Assembly: GCA_016840025.1 (NCBI GenBank)
Contig: JAEOTF010000362.1
Span: forward strand, 1 to 21,154
Source: Candidatus Hodarchaeota archaeon
GTDB taxonomy: Archaea; Asgardarchaeota; Heimdallarchaeia; Hodarchaeales; YT1-039
Reading direction: 5' to 3'
DNA: 21,154 nt
In this document: in pieces, positions 1 through 6,456 of the stretch
Layout of the letters: each line of letters begins with the position of its first letter
Position numbering within the stretch: position 1 is the stretch's first letter
Program-made: the position numbers and the translations under genes
Notes under the pieces: generated by a model
The model's input: only the letters and a program-made list of their open reading frames with translations
What the model was told of the DNA's origin: nothing
Database searches by the model: none

Positions 1-22
1 GAGCAACCATTTGTCTTTCCTC

Positions 23-229
23 TTAGATATATCCCAATTTTCTCAACTTTTCTTTGATTTGTTCCTCTTCTTCTGCATCTAGGTCATGCCCCTCCGCCTC
101 GACTTCAAGGATCTGGCTGAGGAGATGTTCTACGTATTGATCGATGGATCGAAAATTATTTTGGCCCATCTTAACTTCTAATTGTTTGTAAAGTTCTCCT
201 GAAATGGCTACGGTTTTTTTCTCTGGCAT
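23..229 (-). CDS. Small ribbon-helix-helix (CopG/Arc-type) protein, copy 1
   Basis: A 68-residue protein starting at ATG and ending at TAA. Residues 5-45 show the RHH pattern: a short beta strand (KKTVAISGELYK), then a helix with the spaced residues typical of Arc/CopG dimers (FRSIDQYVEHLLSQI). The remainder is acidic and ends in KEKLRKLGYI. The nearby protein at 691-906 has the same architecture and nearly the same tail, so the two are paralogues. RHH proteins bind DNA as dimers and usually act as repressors or antitoxins, but no toxin gene is visible next to this one in the window. Family assignment is fairly safe; target and function are unknown. Confidence 0.72.
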   Translation of the reverse strand: MPEKKTVAISGELYKQLEVKMGQNNFRSIDQYVEHLLSQILEVEAEGHDLDAEEEEQIKEKLRKLGYI

Positions 230-359
230 TTTCTCTTCATCTACTTCTTAAATCATATTACATGCAAATTATCTTTGTAAGATCAAGCGAGATATCGCTT
301 TATTCTTAATTTAGACCTTTCTTATCCCGTAATTAAATGACATTAAAGACTTTTTGCTC

Positions 360-672
360 TTATAAAATACTTGGAAGAACGAGAAAAATACCAATAAGGG
401 GAAGGAATGCAAAAATAAAACCTGTTAGTTCTGCAAACACAAATTGAGATACGATAATAATTCCGAAAAGACCAATTCCAATTATTATAGTTACAAACTT
501 GAAGAGGAAATCGGTTGAATCGTCCTCCAACTCCTAAAAATCCTGAAATTCCCCTGTAGTAACCCCCAAAAATAATGATGATAATTAGGACTTCATGATC
601 TGTTTGAGCAATTTTTACTAGTGGATCAAGGTTCCAAGAGTAGATTTTTTTTTCTTTTTCAAGCTTTCTGCC
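360..672 (-). pseudogene. Frameshifted small membrane protein relic
   Basis: Two minus-strand reading frames give protein-like sequence but are out of phase. The first (from 672 downward) reads KLEKEKKIYSWNLDPLVK, then a run of Ile and FGGYYRGISGFLGV; it has no ATG, GTG or TTG start and is preceded by a TAA at 673-675. The second picks up near position 533 (EDDSTDFLFKFV) and continues as two hydrophobic segments to a TAA at 360-362. Joined, they would make a roughly 100-residue protein with about three membrane segments. The break lies between about 500 and 536. It follows the RHH gene at 691-906 on the same strand, which suggests a former two-gene unit. The second half alone could still be made from the TTG at 533 as a 50-residue peptide. 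A sequencing indel is an alternative explanation. Confidence 0.45.
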
Positions 673-690
673 TTACAAGAGAGGGGGATG

Positions 691-906
691 TCAAAGGTAC
701 CCTAAACCCCGTAGTTTTTCTATAACTTTTTCCTTTTCTTCTTTTGAAAAAGGTTCTCCTTCTCGAACAGGTTCTGAAATTAATTCTCGTAGAACATAAG
801 TTACAAAACTCGAAACCGAAGTGAATCCTGTGTCTTCAATGCGTTTCTTAACCTTTTCAAATAGTATTACTGGTATAGATACCGTTGTATAATCACGAGA
901 GGGCAT
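691..906 (-). CDS. Small ribbon-helix-helix (CopG/Arc-type) protein, copy 2
   Basis: A 71-residue protein with ATG start and TGA stop. The N-terminus (YTTVSIPVILFEKVKKRI) and the helix FTSVSSFVTYVLRELI match the RHH fold. An acidic stretch then leads to the tail IEKLRGLGYL, shared with copy 1 (68 residues, 23-229). I recall RHH proteins with this kind of tail as widespread in archaea, often near surface-polymer genes, but their role is not established. It is transcribed away from the gene at 1047, and the two probably share the AT-rich intergenic region at 907-1046. A degraded membrane-protein frame follows directly on the same strand. Confidence 0.75.
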   Translation of the reverse strand: MPSRDYTTVSIPVILFEKVKKRIEDTGFTSVSSFVTYVLRELISEPVREGEPFSKEEKEKVIEKLRGLGYL

Positions 907-966
907 ATTGGTCTCAAGCCAGAAGATGATTTGGCAAAAAGATTGTTTTTACCAAAATGTAAAGAG

Positions 967-976
967 TATTTAAAAT
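967..976. promoter_or_regulatory. TATA-like box in a divergent intergenic region
   Basis: TATTTAAAAT lies about 70 bases before the plus-strand start at 1047 and about 60 bases before the minus-strand start at 906. Its near symmetry means it could serve either direction. For the rightward gene it would give a leader of about 50 nt, consistent with the AGGAG site at 1033-1037. This is based on sequence pattern only. Confidence 0.4.
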
Positions 977-1046
977 TCTTCTATTTTCTCGACTTTGTGA
1001 CTTAAGAAGACTTGTGTACTATTTATTCTGTTAGGAGAATGCAGTA

Positions 1047-2288
1047 ATGGATGGAAATAGACGCAAAATTCCTGTAGAATATATCAATAGATTACAAAGG
1101 TACGCAGAGTTAGTTACTGAAACTCCAGGCTTGACCGATGACCAAATCAATGCATGTAAAATTCAAGATGCGGATCTAGAAGTTACAAGGCTTTCTCAGC
1201 TTACTACTTCCTCCAAAATTCCCGATAGCATTTTGAACGGAGAAGTAATTTATTCTTTTAACTTGGCTGGGGGAGGTACTCGAATGGCGCAAGCCATCAA
1301 TGAAACGACATTTGCATTTGCTTTTTGTAAGCCCCTTATGGTTGCTAACAAACTTGGCTATCCCCAAGAGGGTCCATACATTTCACTTATCGTAAGACTC
1401 TTTTTAGCAATTGCCTCTCACCTACCAGATGATTCACTCGCAGAACAGAAATTTGTCCTTCATATTTCTCCCGATATGCAGACTAAAATTGACAACTTTG
1501 TCTTAGGTCAAAACATCTTTGATCCACAGAACGTACTCGTACATGTCCAACCCCGATACCCTGGGGTTCGTTTCTTCCCTGGAGACATCGAAATCGCAGA
1601 GGATTCTCCACTGATGCCTTACGGTCATGGAGAGAATTTAGAAGCATTATGTAAAGACGATTCTTCATATTATTTAGAAGAGGGGCAAAGAAGAAACGTG
1701 ACTCCTGTAAACTATTTTTCTTCCCAAGCGAAATATGTTTGCTCAATGCGCGTCAACGACATGTATCTTTATTCCAACTTTTTTCAATCTTCAGTTGCGA
1801 GGACTGCTCTTGATTTGCTTCGAGAAGGTATAGAACATGTCACAGAAATGGTGTCGAATCCACTTAATCAAAAAGGCGGCATACTTCTTGATGCTGACGA
1901 TTCAACAAGAATTTTCGAGACTTTAATGTATAATGGGAATGAAATTGTAAAGCAGTTTATTAATAGCCTAGAAAATGTCCCCTACAATAGATTTCATTCA
2001 TGGACATCCCTTGGCGCTTTAAAACGTGTCTTTGATCAAGGAGGACTGACCTATTATCTTCGTAGACGGACTTATGAGGGAATCACCTATGCATATCTAG
2101 AATCAGTAACCGATTTAGTCAGTTGGCAGCTCAAAACTGCTGGAATCTCGTCGGGAGTACCAATTCAGGATTGGAAAAGCCCAGAAACAATAGATGTAGC
2201 GATCAAACATATGAAAAAACAGAATCACTCCCCAAACGTTCGAAAATGGAAGACTAAATTTCCCCTACAAAATTTTGATGAAGTTTAA
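1047..2288 (+). CDS. UDPGP-like nucleotidyltransferase (putative sugar-phosphate uridylyltransferase)
   Basis: 413 residues. An AGGAG ribosome-binding site at 1033-1037 sits 9 bases before the ATG. The order of motifs follows the UDP-glucose/UDP-GlcNAc pyrophosphorylase (GT-A) family: a glycine-rich loop after a beta strand (YSFNLAGGGTRM, residues 69-80), KPLM (95-98), GPYISLIVRLF (109-119), a VLHISPD strand (137-143), QPRYPGVRFFP (168-178), PYGHGENLEAL (191-201, compare the P-GHG motif of the family), and AKYVCSMRVNDMYLYS (228-243) in the place of the metal-binding Asp segment. Such enzymes join UTP to a sugar 1-phosphate to make UDP-sugars. The glycine loop is one residue shorter than the usual LAGGxGTRxG and ends in Ala, so substrate and even activity are uncertain. 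It stands alone between oppositely oriented genes. Confidence 0.5.
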   Translation: MDGNRRKIPVEYINRLQRYAELVTETPGLTDDQINACKIQDADLEVTRLSQLTTSSKIPDSILNGEVIYSFNLAGGGTRMAQAINETTFAFAFCKPLMVANKLGYPQEGPYISLIVRLFLAIASHLPDDSLAEQKFVLHISPDMQTKIDNFVLGQNIFDPQNVLVHVQPRYPGVRFFPGDIEIAEDSPLMPYGHGENLEALCKDDSSYYLEEGQRRNVTPVNYFSSQAKYVCSMRVNDMYLYSNFFQSSVARTALDLLREGIEHVTEMVSNPLNQKGGILLDADDSTRIFETLMYNGNEIVKQFINSLENVPYNRFHSWTSLGALKRVFDQGGLTYYLRRRTYEGITYAYLESVTDLVSWQLKTAGISSGVPIQDWKSPETIDVAIKHMKKQNHSPNVRKWKTKFPLQNFDEV

Positions 2289-2303
2289 TTAAGGTAAATA
2301 TCC

Positions 2304-2375
2304 TTATGATGTTTCAATAGCTCTTTCTTGCCTTTTTAGAATATCGTCCAAATATAGTTTCGTAGATCTAGACAT
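2304..2375 (-). pseudogene. Truncated HEPN (DUF86-type) toxin remnant
   Basis: A 23-codon frame starts at an ATG that overlaps the TAG stop of the upstream MNT gene (ATGTCTAG), as is normal for HEPN/MNT pairs. It reads MSRSTKLYLDDILKRQERAI and then stops at TAA. The segment YLDDILKRQERAIE resembles the first helix of DUF86/HEPN proteins (YLEDILEAIEKI). The rest of a normal protein of about 110-140 residues is missing, including the RX4-6H catalytic motif. The convergent plus-strand gene ends 15 bases further on at 2288, so there is no room for more. Most likely a decayed toxin whose antitoxin-like partner remains. Confidence 0.55.
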
Positions 2376-2682
2376 AGACTACATCTCGAAGTACACTATC
2401 TTTTATACCTTCTTTCAGTGTGTCTTTTATTATAAGATCGACTTGTCGACCCAATGAATCTTCTAAGAAAAATTTTAGCTTCATATAGTTTTTAAAGGTC
2501 TCTCCTCCCTCAGAAAACACAATAAGAATATCTACATCACTAAGATCAGTTTGTCCTTCCTTTATAAAGGATCCAAATACTCCAATTTCCTTAATCGCAA
2601 AATTTTTTTGGAGAAAAGCCATTTTTTTCCTCAAGAACTTTTGAATCGTGATTAATGATATTTTTTTTTTCATACTTATCAA
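2368..2682 (-). CDS. MNT-type minimal nucleotidyltransferase (antitoxin of HEPN/MNT module)
   Basis: 104 residues with the pol-beta nucleotidyltransferase signature: GSF at 37-39, SDVD at 48-51 (Asp49 and Asp51 as metal ligands) and a third Asp at 82 in RQVDLII. Length and motifs match the MNT domain proteins that pair with HEPN toxins and, in studied cases, neutralise them by adenylylation. The active-site residues are intact. The start may be ATG 2682 or the third codon after it (MKKKISL). The overlapping downstream partner is reduced to 23 codons, so this would be an orphan antitoxin, or a survivor acting on a HEPN protein elsewhere in the genome. Confidence 0.82.
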   Translation of the reverse strand: MISMKKKISLITIQKFLRKKMAFLQKNFAIKEIGVFGSFIKEGQTDLSDVDILIVFSEGGETFKNYMKLKFFLEDSLGRQVDLIIKDTLKEGIKDSVLRDVVYV

Positions 2683-2738
2683 CTCATCATTAATTCACTC
2701 TTATTTTAATATACATTTGCTTTGTACTATCTCATTTC

Positions 2739-2756
2739 CTTCATTAATGAATGAAG
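2739..2756. other. Short inverted repeat between archaeosortase and MNT genes
   Basis: CTTCATT and AATGAAG form a 7-bp stem around a 4-nt loop, with the 12-bp palindrome TTCATTAATGAA overlapping it. It lies downstream of the archaeosortase stop and about 55 bases upstream of the MNT start on the same (minus) strand. It could be an operator for the MNT gene or a transcript end, but no T-run follows. Chance is possible in such AT-rich DNA. Confidence 0.25.
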
Positions 2757-2809
2757 TATTCCCAATCCCTTAAACTAGTTCCTTCATCTCTAATTGATGA
2801 TTCAATATT

Positions 2810-4018
2810 TTATATTTCTTGTGAAGTTTCAATTGCGTCGGTCTTTTCCACGTTTTGACGAATGTTAAGATAGTCAAGGGCATAGATCCAGAAAATAACC
2901 ATCCAAATAAGAAACACTACAAGCCCTGCATTATCATGCGCCGTATTCATTGCGTCATATCCATAATAATATCCTGCCAAGTAGATAATTACGAGTCTAA
3001 TCCAATTGCAGGTTAATGTTCCAAAAGTACCGATGCCTAGCGCAATTGCCAGTCGTTTCTTTTCGACATGCCGACCGATATAAAGAAAGGTCAGATAGAA
3101 GCAGGTAATGAAGATCGTAAAACTGTGAATTCCACTACATCTTGCGTCAATCGTTACAGCGCTCGGAGTTGTTATATGACGGCCCGAGGGAAAGTGTACA
3201 TATCCCAAGTTATAATTGAGAAGATGTGTCCCTAATCCTGCAATTCCTTGGATAAAATGCCAGAATGAGACTAGCATGAAGGAACCTCCCACTAATAATA
3301 GTGGAAAGGCATTTTTTAGGTCAATTTTCTGCTTACGAAGGGAGAATACAGCAAAAACTACGATAATTAGCCCCGCGACATAGAGTAATATGTAGAGATA
3401 AGAGAAAAGTAATTCTAAGGGTGGTTTGAGTAGGGTTTCAGTGCCTTGGTATTCCCTCACGTCGAATCGATAGGGCATACCAATTTCACCCTGAAACAAT
3501 TGCCAGCTTGAAAAAACCAACAATAAAGCCCCTGTCGAAGCTAAAATGAGTGGTGTTCCCCAATTAAGCCCCTCATTTTTTAATGCGTCTAATGTAAGCG
3601 GAAGGAGAAAAATAATTCCTAAAATAAACTTTAAAACGTAAAGATATGTTAGTAAGTTAGTTGAAATGATTACACTAGTTCTGATTTGAAGATAAGCTAT
3701 CTCAGACTTTAGTACAATCTCGTCGAGTCCTTGTTCCATGAAGAGCAGAAAAATGAAGAGTCCACTGACCAATGGAAGAGCTATTGCTTCATAGTTCTTT
3801 AGGCTCTCATATTCTTGGAGGAGAACCCATAATCCCACACCTAATAAGGATACTCCAATAACAGCATAGATAGGGTCGCGTGTATCCTCGAATAATAGAT
3901 AAGTAATGCCAGTAATACCTATCATAACAAGACTCAGAAATGTTTTGAATCCACGGATAATCCTTGACCCATAATTCGCCCAAAAAAGGTCAAATTGTTT
4001 GTTGGTGTTCACACGCAT
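2810..4018 (-). CDS. Archaeosortase/exosortase-family transmembrane peptidase
   Basis: 402 residues with about ten membrane helices. The C-terminal part carries the three residues that define the exosortase/archaeosortase family: Cys294 in DARCSGIHSF, Arg341 in TCNWIRLVII and His361 in TAHDNAGLVVF, each at the edge of a membrane helix. The family cleaves a short motif near the C-terminus of exported proteins and is thought to pass them to a lipid or other envelope anchor. The N-terminal 200 residues add further helices beyond the core, so it is longer than the common 250-300 residue forms. It starts at ATG 4018 and stops at TAA. A possible target type, a secreted protein with a C-terminal helix and basic tail, is encoded at 20345-21154, but pairing them is inference. 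The exact archaeosortase subclass is not assigned. Confidence 0.8.
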   Translation of the reverse strand: MRVNTNKQFDLFWANYGSRIIRGFKTFLSLVMIGITGITYLLFEDTRDPIYAVIGVSLLGVGLWVLLQEYESLKNYEAIALPLVSGLFIFLLFMEQGLDEIVLKSEIAYLQIRTSVIISTNLLTYLYVLKFILGIIFLLPLTLDALKNEGLNWGTPLILASTGALLLVFSSWQLFQGEIGMPYRFDVREYQGTETLLKPPLELLFSYLYILLYVAGLIIVVFAVFSLRKQKIDLKNAFPLLLVGGSFMLVSFWHFIQGIAGLGTHLLNYNLGYVHFPSGRHITTPSAVTIDARCSGIHSFTIFITCFYLTFLYIGRHVEKKRLAIALGIGTFGTLTCNWIRLVIIYLAGYYYGYDAMNTAHDNAGLVVFLIWMVIFWIYALDYLNIRQNVEKTDAIETSQEI

Positions 4019-4426
4019 TTTTTAATACTCACAACATGTTTTCTAAAATAATAGTATTAAGCTTTCCCATTAACAACCATTTTAGAGAAGATTTTTCTTT
4101 ATTTAATAACAATAACTAGTCATTCGTCTTTTTCTTACACTGCTGCTTTTTTCTCATCTATTTTATTAAATCTTCACCAAAAAACTCAGCCATTCGTCTT
4201 TTTCTCAAGTATAGACGGATTTCTTCTGGGTATTAAGCAAAAGGAACTTGAAAACCCATAAATAATCTTTATTTTCAAGCTTAGATTGTAGAATATAGCT
4301 CCAGTTAAGTAGAATATCGTTCGTGTGTTACTAATTTCACCCCTTTAATCTTAAGAATAGACCTTAGTCTTTTCATACTTCCTGAAATCATTAAAATTCA
4401 AAAGAAGAAAAAAATTGGCGATCCTA
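4019..4426. other. Gene-free divergent region between archaeosortase and TauE/SafE genes
   Basis: About 400 AT-rich bases. I see no credible coding frame on either strand. The only clear structure is a repeated 15-mer at 4121-4135 and 4191-4205 (listed separately). The region must hold promoters for both outward-facing genes, but no single TATA box stands out from the AT background. Confidence 0.5.
4121..4205 (+). repeat. Two-copy direct repeat CATTCGTCTTTTTCT, 70-bp spacing
   Basis: CATTCGTCTTTTTCT occurs exactly at 4121-4135 and 4191-4205. The sequence just before each copy is also similar (AACTAGT versus AACTCAGC), which suggests a tandem duplication of about 70 bases that has diverged in the middle. 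It lies in the intergenic region between divergent genes, so regulator sites are an alternative explanation. Confidence 0.5.
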
Positions 4427-5221
4427 ATGGATTTATTCGGCATTGTAATATTAGGCTTTATTGGAATAGCAACAGGTGTTATAATTAGTCTTCTTGGAGT
4501 TAGTGGCTCAATATTAGTTGTTCCTCTACTAATTCTGGCCTTTTCGACTTCCATTCATACCGCTATTGGGACAAGTCTGTTTAATGATATGATTGGTGCT
4601 TCTGTTGTAGCTGTATCCTATTATCGTGAAGAACGAGTTGATTTGAATGCAAGTTTATTGTTAATCATTAGTGCATTAATCGGTTCACAATTAGGGGTAT
4701 TGATCGCAGAAAGCACTGGAGAAGCTTCTTTAAGCATTTTAGTAAGCCTTGTTTTTATCGGTATCGGGCTTTTAACCTTACAAAATGGTATAAAGAAGAC
4801 AAAAAAGAAAGAAACAGGAGAAGAACCACAAAAGATTAATTTTAAATCCGAATGGCACAAAAGAGGGTTGATTATTATAATAGGGTTGTTTATTGGTCTA
4901 ATGAGCGGACTATTTGGAGCAGGAGGGGGACTAATGATTCTTGTTGTCTTATTAGTGATATTCAAGTATCCAATTCATATTGCCATTGGGACTGCAACAG
5001 CAATCATGTCGATCATTGCCTTATCTGGGACGATAGGTTATTCACTTCATGGGGATATCAATTTAGAATATGGGCTCATTCTGGGTCTCGGGTCAATTCT
5101 CGGTGGGCGTCTTGGCTCCTTATATGCTAATAAGTTAAGTGAGACACGTTTAACTATCCTTATGGGGCTTGTCTTCATTCTGGTAGGCTCTATAACATTT
5201 GTACTGGTTAGTATTCTATAA
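4427..5221 (+). CDS. TauE/SafE-family membrane transporter
   Basis: 264 residues from ATG 4427 (an in-frame TTG at 4415 would add four residues; neither has a clear ribosome-binding site). About eight membrane helices form two homologous halves separated by a charged loop (KKTKKKETGEEPQK). Each half starts with a glycine-rich re-entrant motif: LLGVSGSILVVPLLIL in the first and LFGAGGGLMILVVLLV in the second, followed by matching HTAIGTSLF and HIAIGTATA segments. This is the DUF81/TauE-SafE pattern. Characterised members export sulfite, sulfoacetate or related organosulfur anions, but many have unknown substrates. The gene is followed 25 bases later by a sulfotransferase on the same strand, which makes a sulfur-oxyanion role plausible but unproven. 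Confidence 0.85.
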   Translation: MDLFGIVILGFIGIATGVIISLLGVSGSILVVPLLILAFSTSIHTAIGTSLFNDMIGASVVAVSYYREERVDLNASLLLIISALIGSQLGVLIAESTGEASLSILVSLVFIGIGLLTLQNGIKKTKKKETGEEPQKINFKSEWHKRGLIIIIGLFIGLMSGLFGAGGGLMILVVLLVIFKYPIHIAIGTATAIMSIIALSGTIGYSLHGDINLEYGLILGLGSILGGRLGSLYANKLSETRLTILMGLVFILVGSITFVLVSIL

Positions 5222-5248
5222 CTAAGATGTATTTAAATAACTAAGATG
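5219..5248 (+). promoter_or_regulatory. TATA-like box flanked by an 11-bp direct repeat
   Basis: TATTTAAATA at 5230-5239 sits between two exact copies of TAACTAAGATG (5219-5229 and 5238-5248). The first copy includes the TAA stop of the transporter gene and the second includes the first ATG of the sulfotransferase frame. An archaeal start site would be expected about 25 bases downstream, near 5258, which would place the ATG at 5246 outside the transcript and favour the in-frame ATGs at 5273 or 5279. Confidence 0.4.
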
Positions 5249-6412
5249 AAAAGGCCGTTGCTATGGCGAGTAATGCAAATGAGAATTCAGAAAACCACGA
5301 AACAAAAACACAAGGAATTTGACTTTCCTGTACCGATGTATTTTATCGCAAAGTTCTTCCATAAGTTCCCCCGCCTCGCAGATATGTTACACACCGTTGA
5401 ATATTTCCAATTAAAGAAAAAAGTGGAAAAAATCAGCATTGATCGCCCGATATACGTTACAGGATTTGCACGAGCGGGGACTACAATTACAGTGGAAATG
5501 CTCAGCCACCACCCAGACGTAGCGACCCATCGATATTTACACATGGTTCTCCCTTTTACTCCCCATTGGACTCAACAAGTTGCCAATTATGCTCCATTAA
5601 TGACAAAACCTGTTGAACGGGTCCATCAAGACGGATTATTGGTCACTAAGGAGAGCCCCGAGGCGGTGGAAGAAATTTTCTGGCAGCGGTTTTTCGAGAA
5701 TCCTCATGATGAAGCTAATTCAAATATTCTCGATCGAAATACCAAGAATCCGCAATTTGAGATCTGGTATCGCACTCATCTCAAAAAACTGCTCTATGAC
5801 CAGCATGCGACCCGTTATGCGGCAAAAAATAATTATAATATAACTAGGATGGAATACCTGCAGAAGTTATTTCCCAATGTTAAATTCATCATTCTAATCC
5901 GGAATCCTTTCAACCACATTGCGTCTTTAGCCAAGCAAGACCGCGTCTTAAAGGAAGTTGAGCAAAAGGATTCCCTGTTGCTTGACTGGACTAAAATCAT
6001 TGGTCATCGAGAGTTTGGCTCCGCGCGGGTCTGTATCAACTTGGATAATTATGGAACTGTCCAAAAAATTCGCCAATTATGGACCCAGAAAAATACCTAT
6101 GTCGAGGGTTGGGCAGTCTATTGGGCAGCGATGTATTCTTACATCCATAGGAAATTAGAGACCAATCCAGATTTAGCAAAAGCAAGTCTGCTGGTACGTT
6201 ATGAAGACCTCTGTGAATCACCTAAAAAGACGATTGATGACATTATCGATCATACTGAACTGGACTCGAAAAAGTTTGAGAAGATAAAAGAACATTATTC
6301 CAAACGGTTACGTCAACCGACCTATTATAAGAGTAAATACTCGGAAAAGGAACAAGACACTATTATCCATACAACCAAGGAGATAGCGGGAAAATTTGGA
6401 TATGATTTATGA
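5246..6412 (+). CDS. PAPS-dependent sulfotransferase-like protein
   Basis: 388 residues. A P-loop-like 5'-phosphosulfate-binding motif, VTGFARAGTTITVEML (residues 71-86), follows a beta strand. A 3'-phosphate-binding segment, FIILIRNPFNHIASL (214-228, Arg219 and Ser227), comes after FPNVK. This order is diagnostic of the sulfotransferase family, which moves sulfate from PAPS to hydroxyl groups on carbohydrates, lipids or proteins. There is no signal peptide, so it is cytosolic or membrane-associated. The given start is the longest frame; a TATA-like box only 7 bases upstream suggests that ATG 5273 (residue 10) or 5279 (residue 12) is used. Acceptor unknown. It may share function with the TauE/SafE transporter just upstream and the arylsulfotransferase-like gene at 8204. 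Confidence 0.8.
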   Translation: MKRPLLWRVMQMRIQKTTKQKHKEFDFPVPMYFIAKFFHKFPRLADMLHTVEYFQLKKKVEKISIDRPIYVTGFARAGTTITVEMLSHHPDVATHRYLHMVLPFTPHWTQQVANYAPLMTKPVERVHQDGLLVTKESPEAVEEIFWQRFFENPHDEANSNILDRNTKNPQFEIWYRTHLKKLLYDQHATRYAAKNNYNITRMEYLQKLFPNVKFIILIRNPFNHIASLAKQDRVLKEVEQKDSLLLDWTKIIGHREFGSARVCINLDNYGTVQKIRQLWTQKNTYVEGWAVYWAAMYSYIHRKLETNPDLAKASLLVRYEDLCESPKKTIDDIIDHTELDSKKFEKIKEHYSKRLRQPTYYKSKYSEKEQDTIIHTTKEIAGKFGYDL

Positions 6413-6456
6413 GTTACTCCGTTCTAATGTTCTCTTATTCGATCTATTATGATATC

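Noticed and set aside
4621..4965. Minus-strand frame of 114 codons inside the TauE/SafE gene
   Set aside because: The composition (runs of Ile, Asn, Pro and Thr) is the mirror of membrane-helix codons; the plus-strand transporter is clear.
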